A stretch of DNA of 64,000 nt, taken from assembly GCF_018024495.1 (NCBI RefSeq), contig NZ_CP071696.1:3224001-3288000 (forward strand), read 5' to 3'. This DNA is from Agromyces archimandritae. GTDB taxonomy: Bacteria; Actinomycetota; Actinomycetes; Actinomycetales; Microbacteriaceae. A model generated the notes under the pieces. That model worked only from the letters and a program-made list of their open reading frames with translations. It did no database searches and was not told the DNA's origin. The number at the start of each line of letters is the position of its first letter. Positions within the stretch are counted from its first letter, which is position 1. The position numbers and the translations under genes were made by a program. This document shows, one piece after another, positions 43,498 to 54,073 of this stretch.

Positions 43498-44806
43498 CGA
43501 GCTCCCCGGGCGCCGCCCGGAGCCGGAAGCTCCCGCCCGCAGCGGCTACGGCGGCATGTGGCGCGATGTGCCGCGCGCCATCGGCTTCCTCATCCTCGGG
43601 CTGCCGATCGCGATCGCCTCCATCGTCGTGCTGTCCACCCTCTTCTTCGCCGGGCTCGGCACCCTCGTCATCGTCGTCGGCGTCTTCGTCGTCGTCGGAG
43701 CCCTGTACACCGCCCGCGCCTTCGGCACCTTCGAGCTCGTGCGCCTGCGCTGGGCGGGCCGACCGCCGATCCGCCGCCCCGCATGGGCGCGAGCCGAGAC
43801 GCAGGGATTCTGGCGCACCGTCGCGGCTCCCTTCGTCGACGGGCACTACTGGCTGTACCTGCTGCACGGCCTCATCATCGGGCCGATCATCGGCATCTTC
43901 AGCTGGTCGGTGACGATCGTCTGGCTCACGGGCGCCGTCGGCGGCCTGACCAGCTGGATCTGGGATCGCGGATTCATGGACGAGGACGGCCTGTACGGGC
44001 CGCTGCCCGGCTTCCTCGGGTTCGACGGGCCCGTGTTCGACGTGCTCGCCGGCGTGTTCTTCGTCCTCACGATGCCGGTGGTGTTCCGCGGCCTCGTCCG
44101 CCTGCACGATCTCGTCGCCCGCGGCATGCTCGGCTCGTGGCGTTCGGAGGCGCTCGCCGTCGAGGTGCGGCGGCTCGACGCGTCGCGGGGAGCGGCGGTC
44201 GAGGCCGAGGATCTCGCTCTCCGGCGGCTGGAGCGCGACATCCACGACGGCCCGCAGCAGCGGCTCGTCCGGCTGCAGATGGATCTGGCCGCGGCCGAGC
44301 GCAGGCTCGACGCCGACGATGCGCAGGCGGCGCGCGACCTCCTCGGGGAGGCGCGCACGCAGACCGCCGAGGCCCTCGACGAGCTTCGCGCCCTCTCGCG
44401 CGGCTTCGCCCCGCCGATCCTGCAGGACCGCGGCCTGGCGGCGGCTCTGGAGTCGCTCGCGGCGCGGAGCCCCGTTCCGGTGACCTTCGAGAACCTCGTG
44501 CCGGTGGATGCCGGGCTGCCGCCCTCGCTCGAGCGCAACGCCTACTTCATCGCCGCCGAACTCCTCACGAACGCGGCCAAGCACGCCGGTGCGAGCGCCG
44601 TCCGGCTCGTCGTGGCGGTCCGCGGCGAGGCCGTCTCGCACTGGCTCGACCTGTGGGTCACCGACAACGGCCGCGGGGGAGCGGCCGCGGTGCCGGGTCA
44701 CGGCCTCGCGGGCCTGGACGAGCGGGTGCGGGGCCTCCGCGGCGTGCTGCGGATCGACTCGCCGGCCGGCGGTCCGACGATCGTCGGCGCGCATCTGCCG
44801 TACTGA
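43484..44806 (+). CDS. Sensor histidine kinase, NarL-family partner (HisKA_3)
   Basis: 440 residues. A membrane sensor region with about four helices (33-85, 125-155, 180-205), then the dimerisation helix with phospho-acceptor His in ERDIHDGPQQRLVRLQ (about residue 253) and a C-terminal HATPase_c domain (AAELLTNAAKHAGA N-box, DNGRGG G1 box, GHGLAGLDERV G2 box). The N-terminal membrane part looks like the 'sensor domain' of actinobacterial kinases that detect envelope or lipid signals. Overlaps the oxidase gene by 14 bp and precedes its response regulator. Confidence 0.92.
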   Translation: MTTTDELPGRRPEPEAPARSGYGGMWRDVPRAIGFLILGLPIAIASIVVLSTLFFAGLGTLVIVVGVFVVVGALYTARAFGTFELVRLRWAGRPPIRRPAWARAETQGFWRTVAAPFVDGHYWLYLLHGLIIGPIIGIFSWSVTIVWLTGAVGGLTSWIWDRGFMDEDGLYGPLPGFLGFDGPVFDVLAGVFFVLTMPVVFRGLVRLHDLVARGMLGSWRSEALAVEVRRLDASRGAAVEAEDLALRRLERDIHDGPQQRLVRLQMDLAAAERRLDADDAQAARDLLGEARTQTAEALDELRALSRGFAPPILQDRGLAAALESLAARSPVPVTFENLVPVDAGLPPSLERNAYFIAAELLTNAAKHAGASAVRLVVAVRGEAVSHWLDLWVTDNGRGGAAAVPGHGLAGLDERVRGLRGVLRIDSPAGGPTIVGAHLPY

Positions 44807-44867
44807 ACGCGGCGGTCGGGCGTGCGCGCCTTGCGGCACGGGTGCGCCGGGGCATCCGCCCGCCCGA

Positions 44868-44873
44868 TAGCGT
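44868..44873 (+). promoter_or_regulatory. -10 box of the response regulator gene
   Basis: TAGCGT ends 6 nt before the ATG at 44880. It suggests a separate leaderless transcript for the regulator in addition to read-through from the kinase gene. Confidence 0.45.
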
Positions 44874-44879
44874 TGGCGC

Positions 44880-45524
44880 ATGACGATCCGTCTCGTGCTG
44901 GCCGAGGATTCCACGCTGCTGCGCGAGGGCCTCGTGCGCCTGTTCGACGAGGCCGGCTTCGAGACGGCCGGTGCGTTCGGCGACGCCGATGCGCTGCTCG
45001 CCGCCGTCGACGGGATCGCCCCCGACGTCGCGGTGCTCGACGTGCGCATGCCGCCGACCTTCCGCGACGAGGGGGTGCGGGCCGCGCTCGAACTCCGCCG
45101 GCGGCACCCGCGCACCGGCGTGCTGCTGCTCAGCCAGTACGTGGAGGGCACCTACGCGAACGAACTGCTCTCATCGGGCGAGGGCGGCATGGGCTACCTG
45201 CTGAAGGATCGCGTCTCCTCGCTCGAGGAACTCCGCGACGCCGTCGAACGTGTGCACGCCGGCGGCACCGTGCTCGACCCGCAGGTCGTCCGCGAACTGC
45301 TGGCGCGGCGCACCGACCCGCTCGCCAAGCTCACCCCCCGCGAACGGGAGGTGCTGCAGCTGATGGCCGAGGGCCGCACGAACGCCGGCATCGCCGGGCA
45401 GCTGTTCATCGGCATCGGCGCGGTCGAGAAGAACGTCACCGCGATCTTCCAGAAGCTCGGCCTGGAGGATTCGGGCACCGACCATCGGCGCGTGCTCGCG
45501 GTGCTCGCCTGGATGCAGCGCTGA
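44880..45524 (+). CDS. LuxR/NarL-type response regulator
   Basis: 214 residues. Receiver domain with acidic pocket D10, phospho-acceptor D54 in VLDVRMPP and the conserved Lys in YLLKDRVS; C-terminal LuxR helix-turn-helix (about 147-205, LTPREREVLQLMAEGRTNAGIA). The cognate partner of the upstream kinase, 73 bp away. Target genes are unknown; the overlapping multicopper oxidase gene suggests envelope or metal stress. Confidence 0.93.
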   Translation: MTIRLVLAEDSTLLREGLVRLFDEAGFETAGAFGDADALLAAVDGIAPDVAVLDVRMPPTFRDEGVRAALELRRRHPRTGVLLLSQYVEGTYANELLSSGEGGMGYLLKDRVSSLEELRDAVERVHAGGTVLDPQVVRELLARRTDPLAKLTPREREVLQLMAEGRTNAGIAGQLFIGIGAVEKNVTAIFQKLGLEDSGTDHRRVLAVLAWMQR

Positions 45525-45543
45525 GCCGGCGGCCGCAGCCGCA

Positions 45544-46026
45544 CTACTTGCCGGCGATGTGCGAGAACAGGAACCAGCGGTCCTTGTCGAGGCCCTGACG
45601 GATCTCGATCGCCACGTCCTGGCTGGCCGGATCCGGCGTCTCGAGGCCGTCGATGGCCTCGTTGACCTTGCTCGTGGCGATATCGATCTGGGCGATCACA
45701 TCGGCGATCGTCTCCTCGACCGACTGGAAGCCGGCGGCCGGTTCGAAGGATCCGGCGCCCGCGGCGGTCGCCAGGCGCCCGTCGACCGGGAGCCCGAGGG
45801 CGACGATGCGTTCGGCGGCGAGGTCGGACCAGGCCTTCGCGTGGTCCACGACGTCGTCGAGGAGCTCGTGGATCGCGATGAAGGTCGGACCCTGCACGTG
45901 CCAGTGCGCCTGCTTGCCGTTGACCTGCAGGGCGATGAGCTGCTGGACGACGGGCTCCAGGTACTTCGCGGTCGCCTTGGCGGCCTGCTCGTGGGATCCC
46001 GTCTTCGGTGCGATGGTGTCGGTCAT
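45544..46026 (-). CDS. dps: Dps family ferritin-like DNA-protection protein
   Basis: 160 residues, four-helix ferritin fold. The inter-subunit ferroxidase site is visible in QAHWHVQGPTFIAIHELLDD and DHAKAWSDLAAERIVALG. The short N-terminal tail (TDTIAPKTGSHEQAAK) has few lysines. It stores iron and consumes peroxide, protecting DNA in stress or stationary phase. ATG 46026 has AAGGGG upstream; the longer open frame lacks a site. Convergent with the response-regulator gene. Confidence 0.92.
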   Translation of the reverse strand: MTDTIAPKTGSHEQAAKATAKYLEPVVQQLIALQVNGKQAHWHVQGPTFIAIHELLDDVVDHAKAWSDLAAERIVALGLPVDGRLATAAGAGSFEPAAGFQSVEETIADVIAQIDIATSKVNEAIDGLETPDPASQDVAIEIRQGLDKDRWFLFSHIAGK

Positions 46027-46151
46027 CGTGGCCCCTTCCCTCCGGAGTGCGTGCTTCAACGCTACGCCGCCGACCGTGGATTTCAAGGGAGGGAAGGCTT
46101 GCCGAAGCAAGGCTCGCCTTCCTTCGGGGCTGCGGGCTGTGGGACTTCGGG

Positions 46152-46225
46152 TGGAGGGGATGACGGGAATCGAACCCGCGTAGCCAGTTTGGAAGACTGG
46201 GGCTCTACCATTGAGCTACATCCCC
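46152..46225 (-). tRNA. tRNA-Gly (TCC)
   Basis: Minus-strand cloverleaf: acceptor GGGGATG/CATCCCC, anticodon loop CTTCCAA giving TCC, T-loop TTCGATT, discriminator T and encoded CCA (46152-46154). Confidence 0.96.
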
Positions 46226-46297
46226 GTGGCCTGTGCCGGGTCGAGCTTACTGCATGAGCGGCGGGCACCCCGACACGGGGAGGGGGCGGCGGTGCAG

Positions 46298-46303
46298 TAG
46301 ACT
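46298..46303 (+). promoter_or_regulatory. -10 box upstream of tRNA-Pro and tig
   Basis: TAGACT lies about 70 bp before tRNA-Pro. No terminator is seen between the tRNA and tig, so both may be transcribed from here. Confidence 0.4.
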
Positions 46304-46373
46304 TTCGCAAGGCCTGTTCTCTTGCGTTCGCTTCAGCGTGCCCACCGTGCAGGCCGCGAGTTGAGTCGCGACT

Positions 46374-46447
46374 CGGGGCGTAGCTCAGCTTGGTAGAGCG
46401 CCCGCTTTGGGAGCGGGAGGTCGCAGGTTCAAATCCTGTCGCCCCGA
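46374..46447 (+). tRNA. tRNA-Pro (TGG)
   Basis: Acceptor CGGGGCG/CGCCCCG, anticodon stem CCCGC/GCGGG with loop TTTGGGA giving TGG, T-loop TTCAAAT, discriminator A. No encoded CCA. 50 bp upstream of tig. Confidence 0.96.
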
Positions 46448-46497
46448 CGGGTCGCCTCGACCCGCCACGTACTTCCACCTATCAGGAGATCCTCCAC

Positions 46498-47919
46498 ATG
46501 CCGACCACTTCGGTTGAGAAGCTGAGCCCGACGCGCGCCAAGCTCACCATCACGGTGACGCCCGAGGAGCTGAAGCCCAGCATCACTCACGCCTACAGCC
46601 ACATCGCCGAGCAGGTCAACGTGCCCGGCTTCCGCAAGGGCAAGGTCCCGCCGCCCGTCATCGACCAGCGCGTCGGCCGCGGCGCCGTGCTCGAGCATGC
46701 CGTGAACGAGGGGCTCGACCGCTTCTACCGCGACGCGGTCTCCGAGACCGAGCTCCGCCCCCTCGGGCGGCCCGAGGCCGACATCACCCAGTGGCCGGCC
46801 GAGCAGGACTTCAGCGGCGAGCTGGTCGTCACGATCGAGGTCGACGTCCGCCCCGACATCGAGCTGCCCGACTACGCGGGCCTCGAGCTGACGGTCGACA
46901 GCGTCGAGGTCGGCGACGACGAGGTCACCGAGGAGCTCGACCGCCTGCGCAGCCGCTTCGGCACGCTCATCACGGTCGACCGCCCGGCGAAGACGGGCGA
47001 CTTCGTCACCCTCGACCTGGTCGCCAAGATCGGCGACACCGAGGTCGACCAGGCCAGCGGCATCTCCTACGAGCTCGGCTCGGGCGAGCTGCTCGACGGC
47101 ATCGACGAGGCTCTCGACGCGCTTTCGGCCGGCGAGACCACGACCTTCGAGTCGAAGCTGCTCGGCGGCGACCACGAGGGCGAGACCGCAGAGATCACCG
47201 TGAACGTCGAGGCCGTGAAGGAGCGCGAGCTGCCTGCGGCGGACGACGACTTCGCGCAGATCGCGAGCGAGTTCGACACGCTCGACGAGCTCGTGGCCAG
47301 CCTGCGCGAGCAGGTGTCGCGATCCAAGGTCTTCGGTCAGGGCTCGCAGGCGCGCGACCTGCTCGTCGAGAAGCTCGTCGAGCAGACCGAGATCCCCGTC
47401 GCGCAGAGCCTCATCGACGACGAGGTGCACCGCCACCTCGAGAGCGAGGGGCGCCTCGAGGACGACGAGCACCGCGCCGAGGTCGCCGAATCGAGCGAGA
47501 AGGCGTTCAAGAACCAGATCCTGCTCGACGCGATCGCCGAGGCCGAGAAGGTCCAGGTCAGCCAGGACGAGCTGACCCAGTACCTCGTGCAGGGCGCCGC
47601 CCAGTACGGCATGGACCCGAACGAGTTCGTGCAGGTGCTCAGCCAGAACGGTCAGATCCCGTCGATGGTCGCCGAGGTCGCCCGCAACAAGGCGCTGGCG
47701 ATCGCCCTCGGCAAGGCCGTCGTGAAGGACGCCGAGGGCAACCCCGTCGACCTCTCGGAGTTCACGGCCGTCGCCGAGGAGCCCGAGGCCGCGGAGGAGT
47801 CCGAGGCCGACGAGGCCGCAGCGGATGCCGAGGCGCCCGCGGAAGTGGTCGCGGACGAGCCCGAGGCGAAGCCGAAGAAGAAGGCGCCGGCCAAGAAGAA
47901 GGCCGCCGACTCGGAGTAG
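46498..47919 (+). CDS. tig: Trigger factor
   Basis: 473-residue ribosome-bound chaperone and peptidyl-prolyl isomerase. The ribosome-docking signature GFRKG is at 44-48; the FKBP-like domain follows (about 155-240, with DFVTLDL and [11 protein letters not shown]); the C-terminal helical arms run to about 430. The tail is an acidic stretch followed by Lys-rich [12 protein letters not shown], an actinobacterial extension. AGGAGA lies before the ATG. It opens the tig-clpP1-clpP2-clpX block that couples folding with proteolysis. Confidence 0.96.
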   Translation: MPTTSVEKLSPTRAKLTITVTPEELKPSITHAYSHIAEQVNVPGFRKGKVPPPVIDQRVGRGAVLEHAVNEGLDRFYRDAVSETELRPLGRPEADITQWPAEQDFSGELVVTIEVDVRPDIELPDYAGLELTVDSVEVGDDEVTEELDRLRSRFGTLITVDRPAKTGDFVTLDLVAKIGDTEVDQASGISYELGSGELLDGIDEALDALSAGETTTFESKLLGGDHEGETAEITVNVEAVKERELPAADDDFAQIASEFDTLDELVASLREQVSRSKVFGQGSQARDLLVEKLVEQTEIPVAQSLIDDEVHRHLESEGRLEDDEHRAEVAESSEKAFKNQILLDAIAEAEKVQVSQDELTQYLVQGAAQYGMDPNEFVQVLSQNGQIPSMVAEVARNKALAIALGKAVVKDAEGNPVDLSEFTAVAEEPEAAEESEADEAAADAEAPAEVVADEPEAKPKKKAPAKKKAADSE

Positions 47920-47930
47920 TCGTATCGCGC

Positions 47931-47958
47931 GAAGGGACCGGGGCGACCCGGTCCCTTC
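47931..47958 (+). terminator. Terminator after tig
   Basis: Perfect 12-bp stem GAAGGGACCGGG/CCCGGTCCCTTC closed by a GCGA tetraloop (GNRA), 11 nt past the stop codon and followed by GTCGTCTCC. Likely separates tig from the clpP operon. Confidence 0.7.
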
Positions 47959-48030
47959 GTCGTCTCCCGGCGCGGGCGGCGCGGCATCCGCCTACGGCGA
48001 ACAGCCGCCGTCGGCGCCCGCCGCACCGGA

Positions 48031-48036
48031 TAGATT
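48031..48036 (+). promoter_or_regulatory. -10 box of the clpP1-clpP2 operon
   Basis: TAGATT lies 32 bp before the clpP1 ATG, with ACGGAGCGACAC as the ribosome-site region. Confidence 0.45.
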
Positions 48037-48068
48037 CGAGTGAACGCGACAACGAAACGGAGCGACAC

Positions 48069-48656
48069 ATGGCCGAACCATCCCAGGGCCCGAGTGTTTT
48101 CGACCGACTGCTGAAGGACCGGATCATCTGGCTCGGTTCCGAGGTGCGCGACGAGAACGCGAACGAGATCGCGGCGAAGCTGCTGCTCTTGGCCGCCGAG
48201 GATCCGAAGAAGGACATCTTCCTCTACATCAACTCGCCCGGCGGCTCGATCACGGCGGGCATGGCCATCTACGACACGATGCAGTTCGTGCCCAACGACA
48301 TCGTGACGGTCGGCATCGGCATGGCCGCCTCGATGGGTCAGCTGCTGTTGACGGCCGGGACGAAGGGCAAGCGCTACATCACGCCCAACGCCCGCGTGCT
48401 GCTGCACCAGCCCCACGGCGGCTTCGGCGGCACGGCCAGCGACATCCAGACGCAGGCGCAGCTCATCCTCGACATGAAGAAGCGCCTCGCCGAGATCACG
48501 GCGGCCCAGACGGGCAAGACGGTCGAGCAGATCAACCGCGACGGCGACCGCGACCGCTGGTTCAACGCCGAAGAGGCCCTCGAGTACGGATTCGTCGACC
48601 ACATCCGCGAGTCGGCGCTCGACGTCGCCGGCGGCGGCGGCACGGACCAGGCGTGA
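48069..48656 (+). CDS. clpP1: ATP-dependent Clp protease proteolytic subunit ClpP1
   Basis: 195-residue serine peptidase. Ser88 in [10 protein letters not shown], His113 in LLHQPHGG and an Asp in the DGDRDRW region make up the triad. It has the short N-terminus typical of actinobacterial ClpP1. In this phylum ClpP1 and ClpP2 form a mixed 14-mer, fed by ClpX or ClpC1. Followed immediately by clpP2 with start and stop overlapping or adjacent. Confidence 0.96.
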   Translation: MAEPSQGPSVFDRLLKDRIIWLGSEVRDENANEIAAKLLLLAAEDPKKDIFLYINSPGGSITAGMAIYDTMQFVPNDIVTVGIGMAASMGQLLLTAGTKGKRYITPNARVLLHQPHGGFGGTASDIQTQAQLILDMKKRLAEITAAQTGKTVEQINRDGDRDRWFNAEEALEYGFVDHIRESALDVAGGGGTDQA

Positions 48657-48664
48657 GGAAGAGA

Positions 48665-49375
48665 GTGAACGACCACATGAACATCCCCGCATTCGGCGGC
48701 AGCGCCGACCGGCTCCCGTCGTTCGGCGGCAGCGCCCACCAGGGCGTCCAGGCGCCGGGCTCCCGGTACATCCTTCCGAGCTTCGAAGAGCGCACGGCAT
48801 ACGGCTACAAGCGGCAGGACCCGTACGCGAAGCTCTTCGAGGATCGGATCATCTTCCTCGGCGTCCAGGTCGACGACGCGTCGGCCGACGACATCATGGC
48901 CCAGCTCCTCGTCCTCGAGTCGATGGACCCCGACCGCGACATCGTGCTCTACATCAACTCGCCCGGCGGCTCCTTCACGGCCATGACGGCGATCTACGAC
49001 ACGATGCAGTACATCCGCCCGCAGATCCAGACCGTCGTCCTCGGTCAGGCGGCCTCCGCCGCCGCCGTGATCGCGGCGGCCGGTACCCCCGGCAAGCGCC
49101 TCGCGCTGCCGAACGCGCGCATCCTCATCCACCAGCCGGCCATCGGCCAGGCCGGCCAGGGGCAGGCCTCCGACATCGAGATCCAGGCGGCGGAGATCAT
49201 GCGCATGCGCACCTGGCTCGAGGAGACGCTGGCCGCCCACTCCAAGCGCGATCAGCAGCAGGTGCACGAGGACATCGACCGCGACAAGATCCTCTCGGCC
49301 GATGAGGCCCTCGAGTACGGTCTCATCGACCAGGTGCTGAGCTCGCGGAAGACCCTTCCGGCGATCACGCGCTGA
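48665..49375 (+). CDS. clpP2: ATP-dependent Clp protease proteolytic subunit ClpP2
   Basis: 236 residues from GTG 48665 (AGGA 5 nt upstream). GTG 48653, which overlaps the clpP1 stop as GTGA, and ATG 48677 are also in frame, so the start is uncertain by a few residues. Catalytic Ser131 in [10 protein letters not shown], His156 in LIHQPAIG. It has an extended N-terminus with two SFGGSA-like repeats before the conserved [15 protein letters not shown]. Forms the hetero-tetradecamer with ClpP1. Confidence 0.95.
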   Translation: MNDHMNIPAFGGSADRLPSFGGSAHQGVQAPGSRYILPSFEERTAYGYKRQDPYAKLFEDRIIFLGVQVDDASADDIMAQLLVLESMDPDRDIVLYINSPGGSFTAMTAIYDTMQYIRPQIQTVVLGQAASAAAVIAAAGTPGKRLALPNARILIHQPAIGQAGQGQASDIEIQAAEIMRMRTWLEETLAAHSKRDQQQVHEDIDRDKILSADEALEYGLIDQVLSSRKTLPAITR

Positions 49376-49383
49376 TCGTCGCA

Positions 49384-49419
49384 GACGGCGGCCGCCCCCG
49401 CTCCGGGGCGGCCGCCGTC
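49384..49419 (+). terminator. Terminator after clpP2
   Basis: Perfect 15-bp GC stem (49384-49398 with 49405-49419) and 6-nt loop, 8 nt past the clpP2 stop. No strong T-run follows; it isolates clpX as a separate unit. Confidence 0.6.
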
Positions 49420-49505
49420 ATCGCGTTCGGAGGGTGGTTCGCGTCCGGCGAAACGCCGAAAGCGCCGATCTCGCCCGGTTCGGACGCTTCGCCTCCGGAT
49501 CGGGT

Positions 49506-49511
49506 TAGGCT
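49506..49511 (+). promoter_or_regulatory. -10 box of clpX
   Basis: TAGGCT lies 31 bp before the clpX ATG, whose ribosome site is GGGAGG. Confidence 0.45.
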
Positions 49512-49542
49512 CGTTGCAACGGCGTCGAGAGGGAGGCTGCGG

Positions 49543-50820
<1,278 letters not shown>

Positions 50821-50894
50821 GCGCCCTTCCGCGTTCGTTCGGGAGTGGATGCCTCCCGCCCCCGGCCGGCAGGCGCGGAGCGCGTGCCAGCCCG

Positions 50895-52007
50895 TCAGGC
50901 GAGGTCGTCGTCGCTCCGGGCGCCGAAGACGATCTCGTCCCAGCTCGGCATCGAGGCCCGGCCCTTCTTCGCACGGGGCTGCGACGTCGTGCTCTGCTGG
51001 CCGGCGCCGCGGCCGCCCCAGAGCGCACGGGCCGCAGCGCCGGGCTCTGCGGCGGTGTCCTCGGCCTCGGACGCATCATCGGGCTCCGGGACCCGGACGG
51101 GCGGCATCGGCGGGCGGGCATCCCGGGGTGTGGGCACACGCGGCCGTTCGGGTACGACCCCGGTCTGCTGCGCCTCGCGCTCGCCCCGCCGGCGACGCAG
51201 GGCCTCGAGCAGATCGGCGGTCTCGCCGTGCTGCTGCTTGGGTTCCTCGGCGCGCTTGATGGCCGCGCGCGCCGCGGCCGGGCTGGACACGGTGTGCGCG
51301 GTGCGTGCATAGGGGAGCGGCTCGAGCTGCGGCGCCGTGTCGTGCACGCCCTCTCCGGGCTCGTCGAAGGTGAACGCACCGCTGTCGAAGCGCTGCTCGT
51401 CGCCCACGGCGTCCGAGACGGCCCGCAGGCGGGGCACGAGACGGCCTTTGGGGTCGCCGTGCTGCGAGAGGGCGACGGCTTCGGAGTTGATGGGCTGGAG
51501 GGTCTGCTTGCGCGGCTCGAAGCCCCATCGGGCGTCGTGGGCGATGTCGTCGGCGGTGAACTCGAGCTTGACGACCCAGCCGCGCTCTTCTTCCTTCCAG
51601 CTGGCCCAGCGTTCTCCGTCGGCGCCGAGTTTGGCGAGGCGTTCGCGGATGACGCTGCCGAACGAGCTCGGCTCGTCGGGTTCGAGGGCGTCGACCGTGT
51701 GGACGGGCACGCCGAGGGCGCTCGAGACGATGTGTTCGCGCTCCGCGATCACCGGGCCTTCGAATCGCCGGACGTAGTCGACCGACGCGCCCGTGATGCG
51801 CGCGACGTCCTCAGCCGAGAGTCCGCCGCGAATATGGGCCTGCACTTCGCGCGGTGAAAGCTTCACCCCGGGGTCGGATACGGGCTTCTGGGCCTGCTTC
51901 AGGCGCGACAGCACGGCATCGTCGATCTCGATCCGGAAGCGCGCACCATCGCCCGACGCCGCCACGAGCGCACCCGCTTCGACGCCGATCACTGTCAATT
52001 CCTGCAT
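50895..52007 (-). CDS. sepH: Septation protein SepH
   Basis: 370 residues (family formerly DUF3071). An N-terminal domain with a helix-turn-helix-like segment (KLSPREVQAHIRGGLSAEDVARITGASVDYVRRFEGPV) is followed by a long disordered, Pro/Ala/Glu-rich region and a short conserved C-terminal motif, ASMPSWDEIVFG. In Streptomyces and mycobacteria SepH binds FtsZ and promotes Z-ring assembly. ATG 52007 has GGAG upstream; the longer frame is not supported. Convergent with clpX. Confidence 0.9.
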   Translation of the reverse strand: MQELTVIGVEAGALVAASGDGARFRIEIDDAVLSRLKQAQKPVSDPGVKLSPREVQAHIRGGLSAEDVARITGASVDYVRRFEGPVIAEREHIVSSALGVPVHTVDALEPDEPSSFGSVIRERLAKLGADGERWASWKEEERGWVVKLEFTADDIAHDARWGFEPRKQTLQPINSEAVALSQHGDPKGRLVPRLRAVSDAVGDEQRFDSGAFTFDEPGEGVHDTAPQLEPLPYARTAHTVSSPAAARAAIKRAEEPKQQHGETADLLEALRRRRGEREAQQTGVVPERPRVPTPRDARPPMPPVRVPEPDDASEAEDTAAEPGAAARALWGGRGAGQQSTTSQPRAKKGRASMPSWDEIVFGARSDDDLA

Positions 52008-52202
52008 CGGAAAGCTCCTCCGTTGCCCTGTTCTCCCGCCCAAGGATGCCACGCCGAACCGGCGTGTCGCGGGAATATCCGGGGCGCGCCGGAAGTTGAG
52101 GCAGGCACCGGCTGAGATACAGCTGGATGTGTTTGCCATTGACTGCGTTTTGATGCAGACTATGGCCGCCGATTTTCTTCGGCGATGACGAAATGGATGG
52201 GA

Positions 52203-52496
52203 ATGGCAACCGATTACGACGCTCCGCGCAAGACCGACGACGAGTCAGAGTCGATCGAGGCGCTCAAGGAGCGGGTTCCCGACAAGATGTCGGGCGTCGT
52301 GGATGTCGATGACGCCGACAATCCGGGTGGCTTCGACCTGCCGGGTGCGGATCTCTCCGATGTCGAGCTCGACGTCGTGGTGCTCCCGCCGCAGGCGGAC
52401 GAGTTCACCTGCGTGAACTGCTTCCTGGTGAAGCACCGCTCGCAGATCGACCACGAGTCCAAGCTCGGCCCGATCTGCATCGAGTGCGCAGCATAG
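52203..52496 (+). CDS. DUF4193 family zinc-ribbon-like protein
   Basis: 97 residues, acidic, with two Cys pairs at the C-terminus (FTCVNCFLVKH and GPICIECAA) that probably bind zinc. Conserved across actinobacteria as DUF4193, function unknown. The ATG at 52203 fits the family start MATDYDAPRK; two more ATG codons upstream are in frame (MTKWMG). Divergent from sepH. Confidence 0.87.
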   Translation: MATDYDAPRKTDDESESIEALKERVPDKMSGVVDVDDADNPGGFDLPGADLSDVELDVVVLPPQADEFTCVNCFLVKHRSQIDHESKLGPICIECAA

Positions 52497-52508
52497 ACTC
52501 CATCGACC

Positions 52509-52955
52509 TCAGTCTGGCCGTCGCGATCCGTTGATCGCGGCGGCCAGTTCTTTGGGCCGGCGCGTCGAGACGAGCCAGTACGGCGCGGGGTCGGCCGGGT
52601 CCTCGACGGGGATGCGGACGACGGGGTGGATCCAGCCCCGCAGCAGCAGGTAGGCGCGCACGTCGAGCGCGGTGCCCTTCTCGGTCCGGGCTGCGGCCCC
52701 GTCGAACGGAACGGCCTCGCCGAGATGCTCGAGCTCGATGCCCGCCCGGCCGGCACGGAGCATCCCGTCGCCGACTTCGACGGCCGGGGTGCTGAGCAGC
52801 AGCGCGATCACGACCGCGGCGTAGAGCACCCCCGCCACGACGAAGCCGACGGTGAGGTCGATGGGGGCGAAGACGAGGATGCTCGCCGGGATGAGGAGCA
52901 GCGCGGCGATGAAGATCCAGGGCGCCGGCCAGAGTTTCTCGCGGTACACGGGCAT
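52509..52955 (-). CDS. DUF3093 family membrane protein
   Basis: 148 residues. Two membrane helices (about 12-32 and 34-55) followed by a small cytoplasmic beta domain with YLLLRGWIHPVVRIPVEDPADPAPYWLVSTRRPKELAAAI, the DUF3093 signature that ends with a family-wide TRRP motif. Actinobacterial, function unknown; always near dut in this order. Convergent with the DUF4193 gene and divergent from dut. Confidence 0.88.
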   Translation of the reverse strand: MPVYREKLWPAPWIFIAALLLIPASILVFAPIDLTVGFVVAGVLYAAVVIALLLSTPAVEVGDGMLRAGRAGIELEHLGEAVPFDGAAARTEKGTALDVRAYLLLRGWIHPVVRIPVEDPADPAPYWLVSTRRPKELAAAINGSRRPD

Positions 52956-52981
52956 GGCTCTATTCGATCAGACTTCTGCAC

Positions 52982-52987
52982 TACCCT
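52982..52987 (+). promoter_or_regulatory. -10 box of dut
   Basis: TACCCT ends 7 nt before the dut GTG at 52995, consistent with a leaderless mRNA starting at the GTG. Confidence 0.45.
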
Positions 52988-52994
52988 CGAACCC

Positions 52995-53453
52995 GTGACC
53001 GATTCCGTCGACGTGCTGATCACGGCGGGGCGCATGCCCGCCTACGCCCACCCCGGCGATGCCGGGGCCGATCTGCACGCGAGCGAGGCGGTCAGACTCG
53101 AACCCGGTGAGCGCCGCACGGTCGGCACCGGCGTCGCCATCGCCCTCCCCGACGGGTACGCGGCCTTCGTCGTGCCGCGCTCGGGCCTCGCGTTCAAGCA
53201 CGGCATCACGATCGTGAACGCCCCCGGCACGATCGACGCCGGCTACCGCGGCGAGATCAAGGTGTCGGTGCTGAACACCGACGCCTCCGAGGCGTACGAG
53301 ATCGCCGAGGGCGACCGCATCGCCCAGCTCATCGTCATGCCCGTCGGTCGCGCGCGCTTCGTCGCGGTCGACCGGCTGCCCGGCAGCGTGCGCGGCGAGG
53401 GCGGCTTCGGCTCGACCGGGTTCGGACTTCAGAACACAGGAGTGGATGCGTGA
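52995..53453 (+). CDS. dut: dUTP diphosphatase (dUTPase)
   Basis: 152-residue trimeric dUTPase that hydrolyses dUTP to dUMP and keeps uracil out of DNA. Motifs in order: HPGDAGADL (motif 1), PRSGLAFKHGI (2), NAPGTIDAGYRGEI (3, with catalytic Asp), RIAQLIVMPV (4) and the C-terminal Gly-rich arm GEGGFGSTGFG (5). The start is GTG 52995. The stop overlaps the DUF3710 start as GTGA, forming dut-DUF3710-DUF3159. Confidence 0.95.
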   Translation: MTDSVDVLITAGRMPAYAHPGDAGADLHASEAVRLEPGERRTVGTGVAIALPDGYAAFVVPRSGLAFKHGITIVNAPGTIDAGYRGEIKVSVLNTDASEAYEIAEGDRIAQLIVMPVGRARFVAVDRLPGSVRGEGGFGSTGFGLQNTGVDA

Positions 53454-54073
53454 GCGACAGCAACGAACCCGGCGAGATCCCCGCCGACCAGCCGAAGTCG
53501 GCCCCCGACGACCGGGCGGAGCTCGGACCGTTCGACGAGTCGGAGGCGAATCCCGTCCGGCCCTACGTCGATCTCGGCGGCGTCAAGGTGCTGCCCCGCG
53601 ACGGCCTGCACCTCCGCCTCGAAGTCGAGGAGGGCTCGAAGCGGGTCGTGGCCGTCGGCCTCGACTACGCGAACTCGACCCTGCAGGTCCAGCCCTTCGC
53701 CGCTCCGCGGTCCAGCGGCCTCTGGCACGAGATCCGCGAGCAGATCGCCGAGCAGATCTCCCGGCAGGGCGGCACGACGACGATCCGCCAGGGTGCCTTC
53801 GGCCCCGAGGTCCTCGCCCAGATCCCGGTGGCGCCGGGGGAGGGCCAGCAGCAGATGCGGCTGGCCCGTTTCATCGGCGTCGACGGCCCGCGCTGGTTCC
53901 TCCGCGGCGTGATCTCCGGCGAGGGGGCCGTGGATCCGGCCGCCGCCGCGCAGGTCGAGGACCTCTTCCGCTCGCTCGTCGTGGTGCGCGGCGATTCGCC
54001 GATGCCGCCGCGCGACCTCATCCCGCTGCGGATGCCGGCCTCCGGCACGGGCGTGGTGCGGCCGCAGGCGTGA
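53450..54073 (+). CDS. DUF3710 family protein
   Basis: 207 residues, soluble. Acidic, disordered N-terminus (1-35) and a conserved core with YVDLGGVKVLPRDGLHLRLE, LQVQPFAAPRSSGLWHEIREQI and FIGVDGPRWFLRG. Conserved next to dut in actinobacteria; function unknown. It starts with GTG, overlapping the dut stop, and its own stop overlaps the DUF3159 start, so all three are coupled. Confidence 0.9.
   Translation: MSDSNEPGEIPADQPKSAPDDRAELGPFDESEANPVRPYVDLGGVKVLPRDGLHLRLEVEEGSKRVVAVGLDYANSTLQVQPFAAPRSSGLWHEIREQIAEQISRQGGTTTIRQGAFGPEVLAQIPVAPGEGQQQMRLARFIGVDGPRWFLRGVISGEGAVDPAAAAQVEDLFRSLVVVRGDSPMPPRDLIPLRMPASGTGVVRPQA

Noticed and set aside
46791..48068. Long rightward Arg-rich frame through tig leading into clpP1
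   Set aside because: It is an out-of-frame shadow of tig; only the part from ATG 48069 is clpP1.
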